Shown: positions 6,401 to 12,196 of the stretch, in pieces
Layout: every line of letters starts with the position of its first letter
Position numbering within the stretch: the stretch's first letter is position 1
Origin: Sphingopyxis macrogoltabida
Lineage (GTDB): Bacteria > Pseudomonadota > Alphaproteobacteria > Sphingomonadales > Sphingomonadaceae
Direction of reading: 5' to 3'
NCBI GenBank assembly: GCA_003241685.1
Contig: QFPJ01000047.1
Location: forward strand, 1 to 17,878
Length of the DNA stretch: 17,878 nucleotides
Made by a program: the position numbers and the translations under genes
Notes under the pieces: generated by a model
What the model was told of the DNA's origin: nothing
The model's input: only the letters and a program-made list of their open reading frames with translations
The model's database searches: none

Positions 6401-8007
6401 CAGATATACAGACAAAGAAAGCCGTTTTGTATTGCCGCGTATCGTCGGCACAGCAAACAATCAGGACTGACGGATTATCGTCACAGGAACAGCGTTGCCG
6501 CCAATATTGCGAGCATAAGGGCTACGAAGTCGTCCAAGTGTTCAAGGATGATATGTCGGGCAGCCTCATCAAGCGTCCGGGCATGGATGCCATGCTCAAA
6601 TTCCTGCGCTCCACACGCAAACATTCCCATGTTGTCGTGATCGACGACATTTCGCGTCTCGCACGCGGGATTGAAGCGCATTTGCAGCTTCGCGCGGATA
6701 TCGGATCGACCGGCGCGACGCTCGAATCCCCGTCAATCGAGTTTGGCGAAGATTCCGACAGCAAACTGGTCGAAAACCTCCTTGCCTGCGTAAGTCAACA
6801 CGCCCGCCAAAAGAACGCAGAACAGACCCTGAACAGAATGACAGCGCGAGTGCAGCAAGGCTTCTGGGTCTTCCAAGCGGTTTGGGGCTACAAGTATGCT
6901 CGTTGGTCGAACGGCGGTAAAATCCTTGTTCGCAATGAGCCTCTGGCCTCGATCATACAGGAAGCCCTTGAAAGCTATGCGAGCGGGCGCTTTGCCAGCC
7001 AAGCCGAAGTGATGCGCTTTCTTGAAGCGCAACCGGCGGTGCCGAAAATGCGGAATGGCAAAGTCTCGAACGAGCGCGTGAAACAGATTCTGACGAATGC
7101 GCTCTATGCGGGCATCGTCCATGTCCCGTCATGGAATCTGTCACCGCGCCTCGGCAAGCACGAGCCGCTTGTCACAATCGAAACCTTCAACGCGATTCAG
7201 GATCGCTTGAAGGGCAAGGCGCGTGGCGCTGCCCGCGCCGATGTCAGTAGCGATTTTCCGCTGCGCGGTCATGTGTGCTGCCCGTCATGCGGCCATCCGC
7301 TTACCGCAAATTGGAGCAAGGGACGCATGGGCGCTGCCTACCCCTATTATCTGTGCAGACAGCGGACGTGCGATGTGCGCGGCAAATCATACGCGCGCGC
7401 CAAGGTCGAAGATGCTTTCGAGGAAATGCTGAAAGCGATCACGCCAGCCAAGCAGCTCATCGAGCTGGCGACGGCTGCGCTCCGCAATGCGTGGAACCGC
7501 CAAGCTCTGAACGCCGAGCAATCGCGCAAGGTTATCGAAAAGGAGCTGGGTGAAGTTGACCGGAAAATCGAGCAGCTTCTCGACCGGATCGTCGATGCTG
7601 ATAGCCCCACGGTGATCGCCGCATACGAGCGGCGCATCGCTGAGTTCGAGTCCAACAAGCTGCTTTTGCGGGAGAAAATGGCCCAAACGGGTCAGCCGAA
7701 AAAGGACTTCGACGAAACTTTTCGAAACGCCTTGGCGTTTCTCTCAAGCCCTTGGAATCTATGGAATAATGGCAGCATCGAGGACCGCAAATTGGCCCTT
7801 AGACTCACATTTCCGCAGCAGTTTGCCTATGACCCGAAAGGAGGCATTCGAAACAGCATTTTAGCTATACCTTTCAAGTCCTTATACGACTTTTCGGGGC
7901 AGGAAAAAGGTTTGGCGCGCCCGGCAGGATTCGAACCTGCGACCACCCGCTTAGAAGGCGGGTGCTCTATCCAGCTGAGCTACGGGCGCCCCGGGCATGC
8001 GCGATAG
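6397..8007 (+). CDS. Large serine recombinase (integrase) of the element
   Basis: A 536-aa site-specific recombinase that should integrate and excise the element through a phosphoserine intermediate. The resolvase domain (about 8-150) has YCRVSS with Arg14 and nucleophile Ser16, RPGM at 60-63, and the DDISRLARG segment (83-91) with Arg87 and Arg90. The recombinase domain follows (about 160-280). A zinc ribbon has C295-x2-C298 and C320-x4-C325. A charged coiled coil lies at about 365-430. The first 505 codons are element DNA. Residues 506-536 are the antisense reading of tRNA-Arg plus chromosome, stopping at TAG 8005. This tail is a product of insertion, and the C-terminus would differ in the excised circle. 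The family call is firm. A tRNA target is unusual for serine integrases, which more often hit protein genes. Confidence 0.93.
   Translation: MTDIQTKKAVLYCRVSSAQQTIRTDGLSSQEQRCRQYCEHKGYEVVQVFKDDMSGSLIKRPGMDAMLKFLRSTRKHSHVVVIDDISRLARGIEAHLQLRADIGSTGATLESPSIEFGEDSDSKLVENLLACVSQHARQKNAEQTLNRMTARVQQGFWVFQAVWGYKYARWSNGGKILVRNEPLASIIQEALESYASGRFASQAEVMRFLEAQPAVPKMRNGKVSNERVKQILTNALYAGIVHVPSWNLSPRLGKHEPLVTIETFNAIQDRLKGKARGAARADVSSDFPLRGHVCCPSCGHPLTANWSKGRMGAAYPYYLCRQRTCDVRGKSYARAKVEDAFEEMLKAITPAKQLIELATAALRNAWNRQALNAEQSRKVIEKELGEVDRKIEQLLDRIVDADSPTVIAAYERRIAEFESNKLLLREKMAQTGQPKKDFDETFRNALAFLSSPWNLWNNGSIEDRKLALRLTFPQQFAYDPKGGIRNSILAIPFKSLYDFSGQEKGLARPAGFEPATTRLEGGCSIQLSYGRPGHAR
7913..7945. other. Probable attachment site at the tRNA-Arg 3' end
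   Basis: The recombinase gene runs straight into the T-arm and acceptor region of tRNA-Arg, the usual place for tRNA-directed integration. The exact crossover and the length of any direct repeat cannot be fixed because the opposite element end is outside the window. Confidence 0.5.
7913..7989 (-). tRNA. tRNA-Arg (anticodon TCT)
   Basis: Read from 7989 leftward, 77 nt fold as a complete tRNA. The acceptor is GCGCCCG with CGGGCGC, the D arm GCTC/GAGC, the anticodon stem CCCGC/GCGGG with loop CTTCTAA (anticodon TCT, reading AGA/AGG), the T arm GCAGG/CCTGC with loop TTCGAAT, then discriminator G and encoded CCA (TGG on the plus strand at 7913-7915). The gene is intact although the element abuts its 3' end, as expected when the att sequence restores the tRNA. 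A run of five T's follows on its own strand just past CCA and could end transcription. Confidence 0.97.
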
Positions 8008-8047
8008 CGGGATTTGCCTGGGCTGCAAAGCGCGATAAGCAGGGGCG

Positions 8048-8812
8048 ATGACCCAGCCCGACCCGATCGCCGAACCCTCTCCTTCGTCCACGCCGGCGCC
8101 GGTCAACGCCGCCGCGATCCGGCATTTCCGCTATTATGATCTGGTCATGGCGGCCTTCGTCGCCATTCTGCTGCTCTCGAACATCATCGGTGCGTCGAAA
8201 CCCAGCTACATCGCGCTGCCCGGGGGCGAGCAATGGGCGTTCGGCGCCGGCGTCCTCTTCTTCCCGATCAGCTATATCATCGGCGACGTGCTGACCGAGG
8301 TCTATGGCTATGCCCGGGCGCGGCGCGTGATCTGGACCGGCTTTGCCGCGCTGGCCTTCATGGCCTTCATGGCGTGGGTCGTCGTCTCGCTGCCGCCCGC
8401 ACAGGGCTGGCCGGGACAGGAAAGCTATGAATTCGTGTTCGGCAACAGCTGGCGGATCGTCATCGCGTCAATGATCGCCTTCTGGGTCGGGGAATTCGCC
8501 AACAGCTATGTCCTGGCACGGATGAAGATCTGGACGGCGGGACGCTTTTTGTGGATGCGCACGATCGGGTCGACGATCGTCGGCCAGGGGTTCGACAGCC
8601 TGATCTTCTATCCGCTCGCCTTCTATGGGCTCGCCGGATGGCCGCCCGAACAGTTGATGCAGGTCGTGCTGTCGCAGTGGCTGATCAAGACGGTGTGGGA
8701 GGCGGCGCTGACACCCGTGACCTATATCGTCGTCGGCACGCTGAAACGCCGCGAGGGTGTCGACGTCTATGACGAGGGCACCGATTTCAGCCCGTTCAAG
8801 GCAAAGGTCTGA
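8048..8812 (+). CDS. yhhQ: Queuosine precursor transporter, YhhQ/VUT family
   Basis: A 254-aa inner-membrane protein with about six hydrophobic helices after a Pro-rich cytoplasmic lead (1-25). Family hallmarks are the acidic-aromatic segment from FFPISYIIGD to VLTEVYGY (71-88), a conserved Arg-Thr-Ile-Gly segment, and GQGFDSLIFYPLAF in the fourth to fifth helices. Members import queuine or preQ1 for tRNA wobble-base modification. It is divergent from tRNA-Arg, with its ATG 58 bp from the tRNA 5' end. AGGGG lies just upstream of the ATG. The next gene starts after one base, so the two are likely co-transcribed. The pairing with a tRNA gene is probably coincidental. Confidence 0.9.
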   Translation: MTQPDPIAEPSPSSTPAPVNAAAIRHFRYYDLVMAAFVAILLLSNIIGASKPSYIALPGGEQWAFGAGVLFFPISYIIGDVLTEVYGYARARRVIWTGFAALAFMAFMAWVVVSLPPAQGWPGQESYEFVFGNSWRIVIASMIAFWVGEFANSYVLARMKIWTAGRFLWMRTIGSTIVGQGFDSLIFYPLAFYGLAGWPPEQLMQVVLSQWLIKTVWEAALTPVTYIVVGTLKRREGVDVYDEGTDFSPFKAKV

Positions 8813-8813
8813 G

Positions 8814-9191
8814 ATGGCGGTGGTGGATGTATCCGTCCTGTACCAGCAGTTGAAGCTGTGGCTGATCGGCGGCACGGGGCTCAGCAAGGATGCGCTGCAC
8901 ATTTATGCGGGCCTCGCGATTTTCCTGATCGTGCGCACGCTGTGGCGGGGACGGCGGCGGACGGGCGCAGCGTGGACCCTGGTGCTGGCGGCGGCGCTGG
9001 CGGGCGAATGGATCGACATTCGGGGCGAGCATCTGCGCGGGGCCCTGCAACCCGACGCGGCGCACTGGCACGACGTGTGGAACACGCTTTTCTGGCCGAG
9101 CGTGCTGGCGCTGATTGCGTGGCGGAGCGAACGGCGCCGCGCCGGCGGCGGTTCAGGCGAGGACGCCGAGCGCCGCTTCGAACAGGCGTAG
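8814..9191 (+). CDS. Small three-TM membrane protein, unknown function
   Basis: A 125-aa protein with three likely membrane segments (about 28-44, 52-66, 88-103) and an Arg-rich loop between the first two. The tail is hydrophilic. I know no function. ATG 8814 comes one base after the yhhQ stop. A GTG at 8757 would sit inside yhhQ and is less likely. Its last 39 bases overlap the end of purQ on the other strand. Co-expression with yhhQ is likely from the spacing. Confidence 0.7.
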   Translation: MAVVDVSVLYQQLKLWLIGGTGLSKDALHIYAGLAIFLIVRTLWRGRRRTGAAWTLVLAAALAGEWIDIRGEHLRGALQPDAAHWHDVWNTLFWPSVLALIAWRSERRRAGGGSGEDAERRFEQA

Positions 9192-9818
9192 CCCGTCGGT
9201 GCCCCCATGCGCCGCGTCGATCGCGCGTTCGGGGTGCGGCATCATGCCCAGCACATTGCCGGCATCGTTCAGCACGCCGGCGATGTCGCGGGCCGAACCA
9301 TTGACCGTCACGGCATAGCGGAACGCCACCCGCCCCTCACCCTCGACCCGGTCGAGCGTCGCCGCATCGGCGAAATAATTGCCATCGTGGTGCGCGACGG
9401 GAATGTCGATCGCCTCGCCGGCACGATAGCCGGCGGTGAACAGGGACTGGTTGTTTTCGACCTTCAGCGGCACGCTGCGGCAGACGAAGTTGAGCCCCGC
9501 GTTGCGCATCAGTGCGCCGGGCAGCAGCCCCGCCTCGGTCAGCACCTGAAACCCGTTGCACACGCCCAGCACCGGCACACCGCGCGCCGCCGCCTCGCTG
9601 ACCGCGCGCAGGATCGGCGAGCGCGCCGCCATCGCGCCCGAGCGCAGATAGTCGCCATAGGAAAATCCGCCGGGCAGCGCGATGAAGTCGATCCCGTCCG
9701 GCAGCACCGTCTCGCGGTGCCACACCATCGCGGGGGCCCGGCCCGTCACGCGGTCCAGCGCGACGGCCATGTCGCGGTCGCAATTGGAGCCGGGAAAGAC
9801 GATGACAGCGGTCTTCAT
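9153..9818 (-). CDS. purQ: Phosphoribosylformylglycinamidine synthase subunit I (glutamine amidotransferase)
   Basis: A 221-aa PurQ. It releases ammonia from glutamine for the PurL-catalysed conversion of FGAR to FGAM in purine synthesis. GVCNGFQ (85-91) carries nucleophile Cys87, and MPHPERA carries His195 and Glu197, completing the class I triad. The N-terminal VFPGSNCDRD is typical of the family. The start at 9818 has AAGGAG about eight bases upstream. Frames reaching back to 9893 lie in purS and are rejected. It follows purS by 17 bp. purL is not in the window, which ends this operon before it. Confidence 0.96.
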   Translation of the reverse strand: MKTAVIVFPGSNCDRDMAVALDRVTGRAPAMVWHRETVLPDGIDFIALPGGFSYGDYLRSGAMAARSPILRAVSEAAARGVPVLGVCNGFQVLTEAGLLPGALMRNAGLNFVCRSVPLKVENNQSLFTAGYRAGEAIDIPVAHHDGNYFADAATLDRVEGEGRVAFRYAVTVNGSARDIAGVLNDAGNVLGMMPHPERAIDAAHGGTDGLRLFEAALGVLA

Positions 9819-9835
9819 GGGCTCGGCTCCTTCGT

Positions 9836-10066
9836 TCAGGCGCGTTCGATGCGGTAGTTTTCGATCACCATATTGGCGAGCAGTTTCGCGCACATCGCAT
9901 CGAGATCGGCGTCCGACACATCGTCGGCGACCTCCAGTTCGATGAAGCGTCCCGCACGGACATCGGCGACGCCGCCGAAGCCCAGCCCCTCCAGCGCATG
10001 ATGGATCGCCTTGCCCTGCGGGTCGAGCACCCCGGGCTTGAGCGTCACATAGACATTCACTTTCAT
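9836..10066 (-). CDS. purS: Phosphoribosylformylglycinamidine synthase subunit PurS
   Basis: A 76-aa PurS, the small structural subunit bridging PurL and PurQ in the three-part FGAM synthase. It has the family opening MKVNVYVTLKPGVLDPQG, GLGFGGVADVRAGRFIE in the middle, and ANMVIENYRIE at the end. AAGG lies about ten bases before the ATG. It is the first gene of purS-purQ in this window, and its promoter must lie in the 190-bp divergent gap shared with bfd. Confidence 0.96.
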   Translation of the reverse strand: MKVNVYVTLKPGVLDPQGKAIHHALEGLGFGGVADVRAGRFIELEVADDVSDADLDAMCAKLLANMVIENYRIERA

Positions 10067-10182
10067 CGGAGCGAGCCTTTGGTTTGATCGGCGGGAATAT
10101 GGGCGCGCCTATGCCCGCGAATCACCCGCGGGGCAAGGGGGCGGCAGACCGGCGGAGAGCAGAAATCTTGCCTTCTTCCGAC

Positions 10183-10222
10183 TGCGAGTCACTCGCATCT
10201 TTCTTGTTGCGAATCCGTCGCA
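10183..10222. promoter_or_regulatory. Tandem Fur-like boxes upstream of bfd
   Basis: TGCGAGT-C-ACTCGCA (10183-10197) is a perfect 7-1-7 palindrome. TGCGAATCCGTCGCA (10208-10222) is a near copy, 25 bp centre to centre. They resemble the alphaproteobacterial Fur 7-1-7 pattern. A possible promoter, TTGCGA (10207-10212) with TAAATC 17 bases later, places the second box between its -35 and -10 elements. Confidence 0.6.
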
Positions 10223-10259
10223 CTATCCCTAAATCATCCTTGTTGAGAGGGATTCGCAT

Positions 10260-10433
10260 ATGGTCGTCTGTGTCTGCAACGCAATTAAGGAAAGCCAGCT
10301 GCGCGATGTCGCGCGCGATGGCCAATTGCGGTGCGCAAAGGCGGCTTATGCGCAATTGGGTCGCAAACCCAAGTGCGGACAATGCCTGTCATTCGCTCGC
10401 AATATCATCAGCGACGCCGCCGCGACCGCCTGA
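10260..10433 (+). CDS. bfd: Bacterioferritin-associated ferredoxin, Bfd-like [2Fe-2S] protein
   Basis: A 57-aa protein of the Bfd/Fer2_BFD family. Cys4 and Cys6 (CVCNAIKE) with Cys39 and Cys42 (KPKCGQC) form the C-x-C...C-x2-C [2Fe-2S] site, and the helical middle is typical. Bfd passes electrons to bacterioferritin to release stored iron. GAGAGGG lies nine bases before the ATG. Two Fur-like boxes precede it and bfr follows 103 bp later, so release and storage are adjacent but apparently have separate promoters, as expected for proteins needed under opposite iron conditions. Confidence 0.93.
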   Translation: MVVCVCNAIKESQLRDVARDGQLRCAKAAYAQLGRKPKCGQCLSFARNIISDAAATA

Positions 10434-10462
10434 TTTTTCTAGGAAATCCGCCATTTTCTGGC

Positions 10463-10492
10463 TTGGCCTGACTGGGCCCGGCCGGGTATAAT
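10463..10492 (+). promoter_or_regulatory. Sigma-70 type promoter of bfr
   Basis: TTGGCC (10463-10468), an 18-base spacer and a perfect TATAAT (10487-10492) lie 44 bases before the bfr ATG. No Fur-like box overlaps it, unlike the bfd promoter region. Confidence 0.6.
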
Positions 10493-10536
10493 GCCGCGCA
10501 TATACCCACCCCAAGAAAATGACAGGACGAATGAAA

Positions 10537-11019
10537 ATGAAGGGCGACGAAAAGGTCATCGACTTCCTTAACGAAGCGCTGAAGAACGAACTGACCGCGA
10601 TCAACCAATATTGGCTGCATTACCGGATGCTCGACAATTGGGGCGTGGCGCGCCTCGCGCATTTCGAGCGCGAGGAATCGATCGACGAGATGAAGCACGC
10701 CGACAAGCTGGCCGACCGCATCCTGTTCCTCGGCGGCCTGCCGAACTTCCAGCTGCTCGGCCGCCTGCGCGTCGGTGAGACGGTCGAGGAAATCCTGAAA
10801 GCCGATCTCGCGATCGAGGAAGAAGCGATCCCGCTGCTCAAGGATGCCATTGCGCACAGCGAAAGCGTCCGCGACTATGTCAGTCGCGATCTGTTTTCGG
10901 ACATCCTGGAAAGCGAAGAGCATCATGTCGACGAGCTGGAAAAGCAGTTCGAGATGATCGAGCGCATGGGCCTCGAAAATTACATCCAGCTTCAATCGAA
11001 GCCGGTCAGCGACGACTGA
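10537..11019 (+). CDS. bfr: Bacterioferritin
   Basis: A 160-aa bacterioferritin that stores ferric iron in a 24-subunit shell with heme. With ATG 10537 as residue 1 the classical positions match exactly: ferroxidase ligands Glu18, Glu51, His54, Glu94, Glu127 and His130, Tyr25, and heme ligand Met52. AGGA lies nine bases upstream. ATG 10531 and a start at 10519 are in frame but would add residues that spoil this numbering. It has its own promoter, and a terminator lies about 130 bases beyond the stop. Confidence 0.97.
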   Translation: MKGDEKVIDFLNEALKNELTAINQYWLHYRMLDNWGVARLAHFEREESIDEMKHADKLADRILFLGGLPNFQLLGRLRVGETVEEILKADLAIEEEAIPLLKDAIAHSESVRDYVSRDLFSDILESEEHHVDELEKQFEMIERMGLENYIQLQSKPVSDD

Positions 11020-11029
11020 GCCTGCCGGT

Positions 11030-11068
11030 CGAATCGGCCGCCGCCGCATATCGCGCGGCGCCGATTCG
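11030..11068 (+). other. Hairpin just after bfr
   Basis: CGAATCGGC (11030-11038) pairs with GCCGATTCG (11060-11068) around a 21-nt GC-rich loop. No T-run follows. It may stabilise the mRNA 3' end or slow polymerase before the true terminator. Confidence 0.35.
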
Positions 11069-11146
11069 GCGGGGGGCGAAGCCGCCGGGGCATCGGCGGG
11101 CCGATCCGTCACCTGCCGATACCCCCGGAAAACGGGAAATTTCAAA

Positions 11147-11171
11147 GGCGCTTTTCCAGCGCCTCTTTTTT
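11147..11171 (+). terminator. Rho-independent terminator after bfr
   Basis: GGCGCT (11147-11152) pairs with AGCGCC (11158-11163) around TTTCC, followed by TC and six T's. This is a canonical intrinsic terminator on the plus strand. Confidence 0.8.
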
Positions 11172-11174
11172 CAC

Positions 11175-11203
11175 TTGTCATTGCGAATAATTCTCAATAG
11201 CAA
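11175..11203 (+). promoter_or_regulatory. Fur-like box inside a promoter
   Basis: TGCGAATAATTCTCA (11182-11196) fits the 7-1-7 Fur pattern with one mismatched pair and matches the bfd-side boxes. It lies between TTGTCA (11175-11180) and TAGCAA (11198-11203), a plausible -35/-10 pair with a 17-base spacer, so iron-bound Fur would block it. Confidence 0.55.
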
Positions 11204-11221
11204 GGTCGGGCAGTCCCCTCC

Positions 11222-11258
11222 TGCCGGCCGCTGCACCCGCAGCGGCCGGCATCTTTTT
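11222..11258 (+). terminator. Strong intrinsic terminator between Fur-like promoter and ORF; attenuator or sRNA end
   Basis: TGCCGGCCGCTGC (11222-11234) pairs perfectly over 13 bp with 11239-11251 around ACCC, followed by TC and five T's. It lies about 50 bases after the expected transcription start and 63 bases before ATG 11322. A transcript ending here would be a short RNA; readthrough would make the following gene. Confidence 0.7.
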
Positions 11259-11321
11259 CGGAAGGGGAGCCGATCGGACTGTGCGCGATCCGGCCGCAAC
11301 CGGCCGACATGAGGAGGCGTG

Positions 11322-11741
11322 ATGGAGAGCAGAACCCTGATCCGGCAATTGACCGACCAGCCGCTGGTTCGCAACCTGCCCGTCGATGCCGCCCAGGCCG
11401 TCCTTGCGCTTCGTTACTGCATCCTCTGCCGCCGCAGCGGACGCGATCCGATGCCCGAACTCGAACGCCGCTGGGGCAATATCCTGGCTGCGCGGCGGTA
11501 TCGACTGGTCGTCGAGGCGATCGGCCATGTCTGGCCCGACCCCTTTGCCGTCGCCCCGCCCTGCTGCCCGCGGCTCAGTTTCGACGAGGCGCTGCTCGCC
11601 GCGATGGTCGGCGCATCGGCCCAGGGCGACCGCGCCGGCTTCGACCGCATGACCGAAGAGATGCTGGGCGGCGACGCGCGCGAAATGCTGTTTGCCGCGC
11701 TCGGCAATTTCGCCCGCGCGCACGCCCCGGGGCGGGTTTAG
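11322..11741 (+). CDS. Short cysteine-motif protein, possibly DUF6628-like
   Basis: A 139-aa soluble protein. Notable are CILCRR with Cys33 and Cys36, and PPCCPRLSFDEA with Cys81-Cys82. The Pro-Cys-Cys-Pro-Arg pattern resembles, from memory, a sphingomonad family labelled DUF6628; this is unverified and no function is known to me. ATG 11322 has AGGAGG six bases upstream. A GTG directly before it is less likely. It lies after a Fur-like promoter and an intrinsic terminator, so iron-linked expression is suggested. It is followed by a repeat-rich 455-bp gap and convergent with the M16 protease gene. Confidence 0.7.
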   Translation: MESRTLIRQLTDQPLVRNLPVDAAQAVLALRYCILCRRSGRDPMPELERRWGNILAARRYRLVVEAIGHVWPDPFAVAPPCCPRLSFDEALLAAMVGASAQGDRAGFDRMTEEMLGGDAREMLFAALGNFARAHAPGRV

Positions 11742-11860
11742 CCGACGCTGTGGGGCTTGCTTTAAGCCCCTCCCTCCATTCCCGTCGGTGCCGTTCGCCT
11801 TCGGTCGCTTTGTGCCTTGCAGCCGGGTCGGAAAAGGACAGTCGCAGCGAGCGGTGGTCT

Positions 11861-11965
11861 CCCTTCCCGCTTGCGGGAGGGGCAGCGAGACTAACGAGCT
11901 TGTTCGTTCGTCGCAGCGGGTGGCGCTGCTGGCCCACCCCCGACCCCTCCCGCAAGCGGGAGGGG
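11861..11965. repeat. Inverted pair of REP-like palindromes (BIME-like)
   Basis: Two copies of a CCCCTCCCGC-type palindrome with GCGGGAGGGG arms lie at 11861-11882 and 11944-11965, in opposite orientation about 60 bp apart. The second is perfect (10-bp arms, AA loop). The first has one wobble. I recognise this as an intergenic repeat common in sphingomonads. It may act as a bidirectional terminator between the converging genes. Confidence 0.6.
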
Positions 11966-12018
11966 AGAAGAACGGCAACAAGCGGCCGAAAGCAGCCCTT
12001 CCTATTCCGTTCGCATCG

Positions 12019-12136
12019 AGCCCTTCGACTGCCTTGGCAGGCGCTCAGGATAAACTTCGGCCTTCGGCCGAAGTCGAGATGCCCGTCGGGCTGGGTGTTA
12101 CATCGATGGGTGTCTCGACTTCGCTCGACACGAACG
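12019..12136. repeat. Second REP-like repeat type with hairpins
   Basis: This contains ACTTCGGCC and GGCCGAAGT arms around TTC (12054-12074). It also has CTTCGACTGC-, GCGCTCAGG- and CTCGACTTCGCTCGACA-type elements typical of genus-wide dispersed palindromes. It fills the rest of the gap before the M16 gene stop at 12197. I see no gene in 11742-12196. Confidence 0.5.
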
Positions 12137-12196
12137 GACATGGGAGTCTGGAAACGGCCGGCACCGGACATCCCGCCAACGCGCATCCGGCGCCCG

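Larger units (their letters stand above)
1..7915. mobile_element. Integrated mobilizable/conjugative element, right portion, inserted at tRNA-Arg
   Basis: The block contains a large serine recombinase beside a tRNA 3' end, a VirD4/TraG-like coupling ATPase with small partner genes, and a restriction-modification gene. All are typical of integrative elements. By eye its base composition is less GC-rich than the chromosome after 8048, with an AT-rich patch at 5932-5990. The right boundary is placed at the CCA end of tRNA-Arg because the recombinase frame crosses it. The left boundary and second att copy are not in the window. No relaxase or mating-pair genes are visible, so whether it is a mobilizable element or a full ICE is undecided. 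Confidence 0.75.

Noticed and set aside
1..7915. Relaxase gene or oriT nick site
   Set aside because: No reading frame shows relaxase HUH or three-histidine motifs, and no nick consensus could be recognised. The hairpin array is kept only as a candidate oriT.
7913..8007. A conserved protein domain in the recombinase tail (PAGFEPATTR)
   Set aside because: It is the translation of antisense tRNA-Arg, a well-known artefact sequence, not a domain.
9207..9857. Plus-strand 216-codon frame over purQ
   Set aside because: It is the antisense shadow of purQ, whose catalytic triad and length are intact.
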